From contig CAVTJR010000003.1 of the NCBI GenBank assembly GCA_963735115.1, positions 310,001 through 374,000 on the forward strand: a stretch of DNA of 64,000 nucleotides. Direction: 5' to 3'. This DNA comes from JAKACA01 sp963735115 (GTDB lineage: Bacteria > Actinomycetota > Acidimicrobiia > Acidimicrobiales > Bog-793). The notes beneath the pieces were generated by a model. That model worked only from the letters and a program-made list of their open reading frames with translations. It had not been told where the DNA came from and ran no database searches. Below are positions 59,989-64,000 of the stretch, piece after piece. A program made the translations under genes and the position numbers. The stretch's first letter is position 1; every line of letters starts with the position of its first letter.

Positions 59989-62085
59989 GTGGCGAGGCCT
60001 GACGGCAGGCGAGTCTTGAGCGCCCTGTTCGACCCCGCCTCCGTCGTGGTGGTGGGGGCGTCGAACGAGGAGCGCAAGTGGGGCAACTGGCTCGCACGGG
60101 GGGCGCTGCGTGGCGAGCATCGCCGGCGCGTCCACCTCGTCAACCGTCGTGGCGGCGAGGTGCTCGGGCACGCGGCTCACACTTCGATCTCCGAGGTGCC
60201 CGGCGGTGCCGAGCTCGCCGTCGTCTGCACCCCGTCCGACCAGTTCGAGGCCGCCGTGCTCGAAGCCCTCGCATGCGGCGCCCGCGCTGTCATCGGAATC
60301 AGCGCCGGTCTTGGTGAGACTGGACGAGAGGGAAGACGCCTCGAGCAGTCGGTCGCAGCTCGCGTCCGCCAGGCCGGAGCCGTCCTGCTCGGCCCGAACT
60401 GCCTCGGCGTGCTCGATCATCCAGGGGAGCTGTACCTCACCTCCAACGATCTCCCGGCCGGGTCGGTCGGGCTGATCTCGCAGAGCGGCAACTTGGCGCT
60501 CGAGCTGGGCGTCAAGGCAGATCGAGCCGGCCTCGGCTTCGGCCGCTTCGCCTCGCTCGGCAATCAGGCGGATCTCGACGTGTCCGATCTCGTCGTCGAC
60601 TTCGCCGCCGCCGAGCACATCCAGGCGATCGCCGTGTACTGCGAGGACTTTCGCGATGGGCGGCGGTTTCTCGAGGCGGCCGAAGAGGCCACTCGCCTCG
60701 GCAAGCCCGTCGTGTTGCTCTCGGTCGGGTCCAGTGCGGCCGGGGTCAGGGCAGCGCACTCGCACACCGGTGCGCTCGTGTCAGGCGAGCGGTCGATTGA
60801 CGCCGCCTGCCGGGCGGCCGGCATCGAGCGGGTCTCGACGCCGCAGGAGCTCATCGACGCCCTCGCCGGCTTCCTCCTCGGGACCTCGCCGGCTGCAGAC
60901 CGAGTGGCCGTCGTGACCGATGGCGGAGGCCACGGGGCGATCGCTGCCGACGTCGTCAGCGCCGCCGGACTCACGGTGCCGGCCTTCTCGACCGCCCTTG
61001 CTGCTCGCCTCGCCCTCATCACGGGGACGTCCGGGGCGACGGCCAACCCGGTCGACCTCGCCGGCGCCGGCGAGCAGGACGTCTGGTCGTTCGCGCGGGT
61101 GTTAGAGGCGATCCTCCTCTCCGCCGAGGTCGATTCGGTGCTGCTCACGGGCTACTTCGGCGGCTACGGGCAGTACTCAGAGGAGCTCAGGAAGGCCGAG
61201 CACGAAGTCGCCAGTGCTCTCGTCGCCCTCACACATGGATCGGGCAGGCCGGTCGTCGTCCACACGATGCACGATGGCGCCGACTTCTCGGCGGCGCTCG
61301 TGCGACTGCAGGCCGGCCGAGTGCCCGTCGTCAACCGCGTGGAGGCTGCCGCCTCCATCCTCGCCCGCCTGCACCGGCGCATGGCCGCCACGCCGGAGGG
61401 GTTGCCGGAGCTGTTGCCGGCGCAGCCACGGCCGGACATCGAAGGGTATTTCGGCGCCCGCGCTTTGCTCGAGGAGGCCGGTGTCGTGTTCGCCCCCGCC
61501 CGACGCGTGCAGGATCTCGACGAAGCCGTCGCCGCCGCCAGGGCCATCGGCTATCCCGTGGCGCTGAAGGCGCCTGTGCTCGAGCACAAGTCGGACGCAG
61601 GCGGCGTCGTTCTCGGCCTCGACGACGACAAGTCGCTCGAGGCTGCCGCCAGGGCGATGTGGGAGCGCTTCGGCCGCGGGCCCTTGTCCGTGGAGGCGAT
61701 GTTGGACGTGGCCTCCGGCGTCGAGCTGCTCGTGGGCGTCGTTCGCGACGCTCGCTTCGGGCCCGTGGTCGCGGTCGGTCTCGGTGGGATCCACACCGAA
61801 GTGATGGACGACGTCGCCACAGGTCTGGCTCCGGTGCGGGCGGACCAGGCGGCCCGCATGATCTCGTCGCTTCGAGGAGCCCCGCTGCTGCTCGGCGGGC
61901 GGGGGAGGCCCCGACTCGACCTCGAGGCGGCCTCGCGAGCGGTCGCGGCCGTGTCGTACCTGGCCGCCAGCCGGCCCGATGTGGGGGAGATCGAAGTCAA
62001 TCCGCTCCTCGTGTGCCCACAGGGAGCCTTCGGTCTCGATGCCCGCATGGTGCTCGAGACGCCTCAGCCCGATGCCGGCGGCTGA
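59989..62085 (+). CDS. ADP-forming acyl-CoA synthetase (acetate--CoA ligase family)
   Basis: This 698-aa fused alpha-beta NDP-forming acyl-CoA synthetase begins with a CoA-binding domain (LFDPASVVVVGASNEERKWGN). Succinyl-CoA-ligase-like domains follow, with the phosphohistidine region AHSHTGALVSG, and a C-terminal ATP-grasp domain (GYPVALKAPVLEHKSDAGGVVLGL, EIEVNPLLV). It activates a carboxylic acid to its CoA ester or runs in reverse to make ATP. The GTG start lies 14 bp after the AsnC stop. The 3' end overlaps the convergent SDR by 22 nt. With the acyl-CoA dehydrogenase at the right edge it hints at a CoA-dependent carboxylate (carnitine-like) route. Confidence 0.88.
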   Translation: MARPDGRRVLSALFDPASVVVVGASNEERKWGNWLARGALRGEHRRRVHLVNRRGGEVLGHAAHTSISEVPGGAELAVVCTPSDQFEAAVLEALACGARAVIGISAGLGETGREGRRLEQSVAARVRQAGAVLLGPNCLGVLDHPGELYLTSNDLPAGSVGLISQSGNLALELGVKADRAGLGFGRFASLGNQADLDVSDLVVDFAAAEHIQAIAVYCEDFRDGRRFLEAAEEATRLGKPVVLLSVGSSAAGVRAAHSHTGALVSGERSIDAACRAAGIERVSTPQELIDALAGFLLGTSPAADRVAVVTDGGGHGAIAADVVSAAGLTVPAFSTALAARLALITGTSGATANPVDLAGAGEQDVWSFARVLEAILLSAEVDSVLLTGYFGGYGQYSEELRKAEHEVASALVALTHGSGRPVVVHTMHDGADFSAALVRLQAGRVPVVNRVEAAASILARLHRRMAATPEGLPELLPAQPRPDIEGYFGARALLEEAGVVFAPARRVQDLDEAVAAARAIGYPVALKAPVLEHKSDAGGVVLGLDDDKSLEAAARAMWERFGRGPLSVEAMLDVASGVELLVGVVRDARFGPVVAVGLGGIHTEVMDDVATGLAPVRADQAARMISSLRGAPLLLGGRGRPRLDLEAASRAVAAVSYLAASRPDVGEIEVNPLLVCPQGAFGLDARMVLETPQPDAGG

Positions 62086-62879
62086 TCCGGAGGCGGGGGG
62101 GGCTCTGCCTGTCCCCAGGCGTCGACACCGCCGTCGACGACGATCGTCGTGCCGGTGATGTAGCTGGCGGCGGGCGACACGAGCCACCCGATGACGTCGC
62201 CCACCTCGGCCGCCGTCCCGAGCCGTCCCAACGGGACGGCACGCTCCCAGGCTGCCACCTGCTCGGCGCCGTACTGGTCGAGGCCCTCGGTAGCGATGTT
62301 GCCGGGTGCGACGCACACGGCTCGGATCCCATACCGGCTCCACTCGCAGGCAAGACCCCCGGCGAGGTTCTCCACGGCCGCACGGGCGGCGGCCGCATGC
62401 ACCATGCCGGGCAGACCGCGACGCGGGCTGAAGCCGACGAAGACGACGACCCCTCGACGGCGCGGGATCATCGAACGGACAGCCGCTTCCCTCGTCAGGC
62501 TCCAAGCGGCCTCGACCGAGAGGCGGTGCACCGCTCGCCACCCGTTGACCGAGATGTCCTCCGCCGCGGCGGTGAACTGGCCGCCGGCGTTGTTGACGAC
62601 GATGTCGACCTGGCCGAAGCGCTCGAGGGCGCCGTCGATCACCCGCGTCACGTCGTCGGGCTGGCATATGTCGGCCGGCACGGCCAGGCAGTCAGTCCCG
62701 AGGGACGCCATCTCTCGGCATGTCGTCTCGAGCGGCTCGGCCCGCCGCCCGCAGATGACGACGCTCGCTCCTGTGCCCGCCAGTGCAATGGCGGTGGCGC
62801 GACCGATGCCGGTGCCGCCGCCGGAGATCACGGCGACTTGACCCTGATTGGCGTCAGGCGCGAGCGCTGAGTGCCCCAC
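62064..62879 (-). CDS. Atypical short-chain dehydrogenase/reductase (2,4-dienoyl-CoA reductase-like)
   Basis: This 271-aa SDR has a good cofactor motif (VAVISGGGTGIGRATAIAL), NNAGGQF and PGNIATEG. The usual Tyr-x3-Lys is replaced by MVHAAAARAAV. The GMxHxxAARA pattern is that of the 2,4-dienoyl-CoA reductase-like subgroup, which fits the neighbouring acyl-CoA genes. The start is GTG at 62879, divergent from the TetR gene. Confidence 0.82.
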   Translation of the reverse strand: MGHSALAPDANQGQVAVISGGGTGIGRATAIALAGTGASVVICGRRAEPLETTCREMASLGTDCLAVPADICQPDDVTRVIDGALERFGQVDIVVNNAGGQFTAAAEDISVNGWRAVHRLSVEAAWSLTREAAVRSMIPRRRGVVVFVGFSPRRGLPGMVHAAAARAAVENLAGGLACEWSRYGIRAVCVAPGNIATEGLDQYGAEQVAAWERAVPLGRLGTAAEVGDVIGWLVSPAASYITGTTIVVDGGVDAWGQAEPPPPPDQPPASG

Positions 62880-62928
62880 GGCTTTGAGACGATACCGGTT
62901 GGGGCTACCGCTCCCGAGTGGCTGCCAG

Positions 62929-62955
62929 TTTTATCACACGTCCGTTATGCTAAAA
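62929..62955 (+). promoter_or_regulatory. Predicted TetR-gene promoter region with TTTTA...TAAAA dyad
   Basis: In the 138-bp gap between the divergent SDR and TetR genes a TATGCT -10 (62946-62951) lies in the only AT-rich patch. It is flanked by 5-bp arms TTTTA (62929-62933) and TAAAA (62951-62955). TetR regulators commonly repress their own promoter, so this is a candidate site. No clear -35 was seen. Confidence 0.4.
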
Positions 62956-63017
62956 TGCGGCGGCTGCAGCGAACGGCTGCGGCGGGAACCTCGTGCCCGG
63001 CCGGAAGGACGTCATCT

Positions 63018-63749
63018 GTGCCGAAGATCGTTGATGTCGAGGGGCGACGAGAGGAAGTGCTCGAGGCGACGTGGCGGGTCATGGCTCGCGAGGGGCTCGA
63101 GGGCGTGAGTATCCGCGAGATCGCCGCCGAGGGCGGCTATTCGACGGGCGTGATCGCCCATTACTTCAAGAACAAGGACGATGTAGTCCGCTCTGCTCTG
63201 CTTCGCGTGTGGCGGCGCGAGGCCGATCGGATCGCCGCTCGCACCGCCGGTCTCGCCGGCATGGCGGCCCTGCGGGCAACGGTGGCTGAGGTGCTCCCGA
63301 GCGGGGAGGAGCGCAAGCTCGAGATGGCGGTATGGCTCTGCTTCTGGGGTCACGCCATCGGCGACGAGCGGCTCATTGCCGAGCAACGCCGTTACTACGG
63401 CACGTGGCGGGCACTGTTGAGACAGCGCCTCCTCGAGGCGCAACGGCTGGGTGAGGTGCGACCAGACCTCGATGCCGCCGCCGAAGCGGTGCGTCTGGCG
63501 GCCGTCATCGACGGCGTCGGTGTCCAGGCGGTGTTCGAGTCGGAGCGTTTCTCCGATCGGAAGTTGCCCGAGATCGTCGAGGGGCACCTGCGGACCCTCG
63601 AGGCGGGCTGGCCCGCCGCCACCACCAGCCGCGGTGCGACCGAACGCCCCCCGGCCCGCGCCAGCGGTGCGATGAGTCGGAGGGGAAGTTCCATGCGACG
63701 GCGAGGCTCCGTGCCGATGCCGCGCTCGACGAGCAAGGAGGACAGTTGA
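63018..63749 (+). CDS. TetR-family transcriptional regulator (BetI-like)
   Basis: This 243-aa regulator has an N-terminal helix-turn-helix (GVSIREIAAEGGYSTGVIAHYFKNKDDVVRSAL) and a helical ligand domain similar to BetI, the choline-responsive repressor. The C-terminal 50 residues are Ser/Arg-rich. The GTG at 63018 is chosen because GGAAGGAC lies 8 nt upstream and the protein then begins PKIVDVEGRREEVLEA like relatives. The stop overlaps the acyl-CoA dehydrogenase start (TGATG). Confidence 0.87.
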   Translation: MPKIVDVEGRREEVLEATWRVMAREGLEGVSIREIAAEGGYSTGVIAHYFKNKDDVVRSALLRVWRREADRIAARTAGLAGMAALRATVAEVLPSGEERKLEMAVWLCFWGHAIGDERLIAEQRRYYGTWRALLRQRLLEAQRLGEVRPDLDAAAEAVRLAAVIDGVGVQAVFESERFSDRKLPEIVEGHLRTLEAGWPAATTSRGATERPPARASGAMSRRGSSMRRRGSVPMPRSTSKEDS

Positions 63750-64000
63750 TGGACTGGACGTACACGGAGTCTCAGCTCGAGCTCAAAGCGAGGGCGAGAG
63801 CGCTCGCCGAGGAGATCATGACCTTCGAGGATCAGTGTGAGGCGGAGGACGGTCTGCCCGACGAGGCGCTCGACCTCATTCACAAGAGCACCTTGGCGGC
63901 GGGTTTGAACGCCGTCAACATGCCATCGCAGTGGGGTGGCGCCGGCCTATCGGTGCTCGACCAGGTGCTCGTGCAAGAAGAGCTGGGGCAGCTGACGAAC
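63749..64000 (+). CDS. Acyl-CoA dehydrogenase, N-terminal part (runs off right edge)
   Basis: The 84 visible residues match the N-terminal helical domain of acyl-CoA dehydrogenases: TESQLELKARARALAEEIMTFEDQCE, then NAVNMPSQWGGAGLSVLDQVLVQEELGQLTN, where the PxxxGGxGL motif is typical. The ATG overlaps the TetR stop. Together with the ADP-forming synthetase and dienoyl-reductase-like SDR it suggests a CoA-linked pathway, for example for a carnitine- or butyrobetaine-like compound (inference). Confidence 0.85.
   Translation, partial: MDWTYTESQLELKARARALAEEIMTFEDQCEAEDGLPDEALDLIHKSTLAAGLNAVNMPSQWGGAGLSVLDQVLVQEELGQLTN

Overview
The window is about 64 kb of uniformly high-GC DNA with GTG and TTG starts, purine-rich ribosome binding sites and many ATGA/GTGA gene overlaps. 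This fits a deep-branching actinobacterium of the Thermoleophilia or Acidimicrobiia kind. That placement is an impression from gene content and base use, since there is no rRNA, tRNA or marker protein. I saw no CRISPR array, insertion sequence, prophage or tRNA.

Nearly everything serves the breakdown of methylated amines (trimethylamine, glycine betaine or dimethylglycine, sarcosine, methylamine) and the handling of the one-carbon units and electrons released. From left to right: (1) 1-6002, minus strand: a type 1 glutamine amidotransferase, an alpha/beta hydrolase, a two-domain dimethylglycine oxidase/dehydrogenase and an EtfBA pair (EtfA runs off the left edge). (2) 6170-9050: a leucine-rich-repeat-variant protein, an enolase-superfamily enzyme and a zinc alcohol dehydrogenase. 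(3) 9070-17401, minus: heterotetrameric sarcosine oxidase soxBDAG, formate-tetrahydrofolate ligase and an aldehyde dehydrogenase. (4) 17704-21381: a universal stress protein, an unusual Usp/repeat/DUF929-like fusion and an amino-acid permease. (5) 21444-29426, minus: an XRE-cupin regulator, a first mgsABC (N-methylglutamate-synthase type) set, a stress protein, a molybdopterin oxidoreductase and a glutamine-synthetase-family ligase. (6) 29561-38588: a second ligase plus mgsABC set, followed by a small orphan protein, a FAD amine oxidase and a separate GcvT-like protein, with another GcvT-like gene facing them. (7) 38716-43170: stress proteins, a zinc-ribbon membrane protein, a PhyH dioxygenase, a second permease and a cupin. 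(8) 43223-49383: a second EtfBA, a membrane iron-sulfur oxidoreductase and, convergent to them, trimethylamine dehydrogenase. (9) 49777-57208: an oligopeptide-type ABC transporter split over two convergent operons with an MBL hydrolase and a quinone-oxidoreductase-like enzyme. (10) 57382-64000: a Rieske oxygenase of the quaternary-amine type, two SDRs, an AsnC regulator, an ADP-forming acyl-CoA synthetase, a TetR regulator and the start of an acyl-CoA dehydrogenase.

Working model (inference): the transporters and permeases import methylated amines. The Rieske enzyme and trimethylamine dehydrogenase remove the first methyl groups, and the dimethylglycine and sarcosine enzymes remove later ones. 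Methylamine may be captured as gamma-glutamylmethylamide and N-methylglutamate by the ligase/mgsABC modules. Methyl carbon goes to tetrahydrofolate and out as formate through Fhs; electrons go through two ETF pairs and the membrane iron-sulfur protein to quinone.

The most notable non-coding signal is a 19-bp inverted repeat, NGTYYAC-N5-GTRRACN. It occurs at seven intergenic positions upstream of soxB, mgsABC set 1, ligase/mgsABC set 2, permease 2/cupin (two sites) and trimethylamine dehydrogenase/ABC transporter (two sites). At most of these it sits on or next to a recognisable core promoter, which suggests one repressor-controlled methylated-amine regulon.
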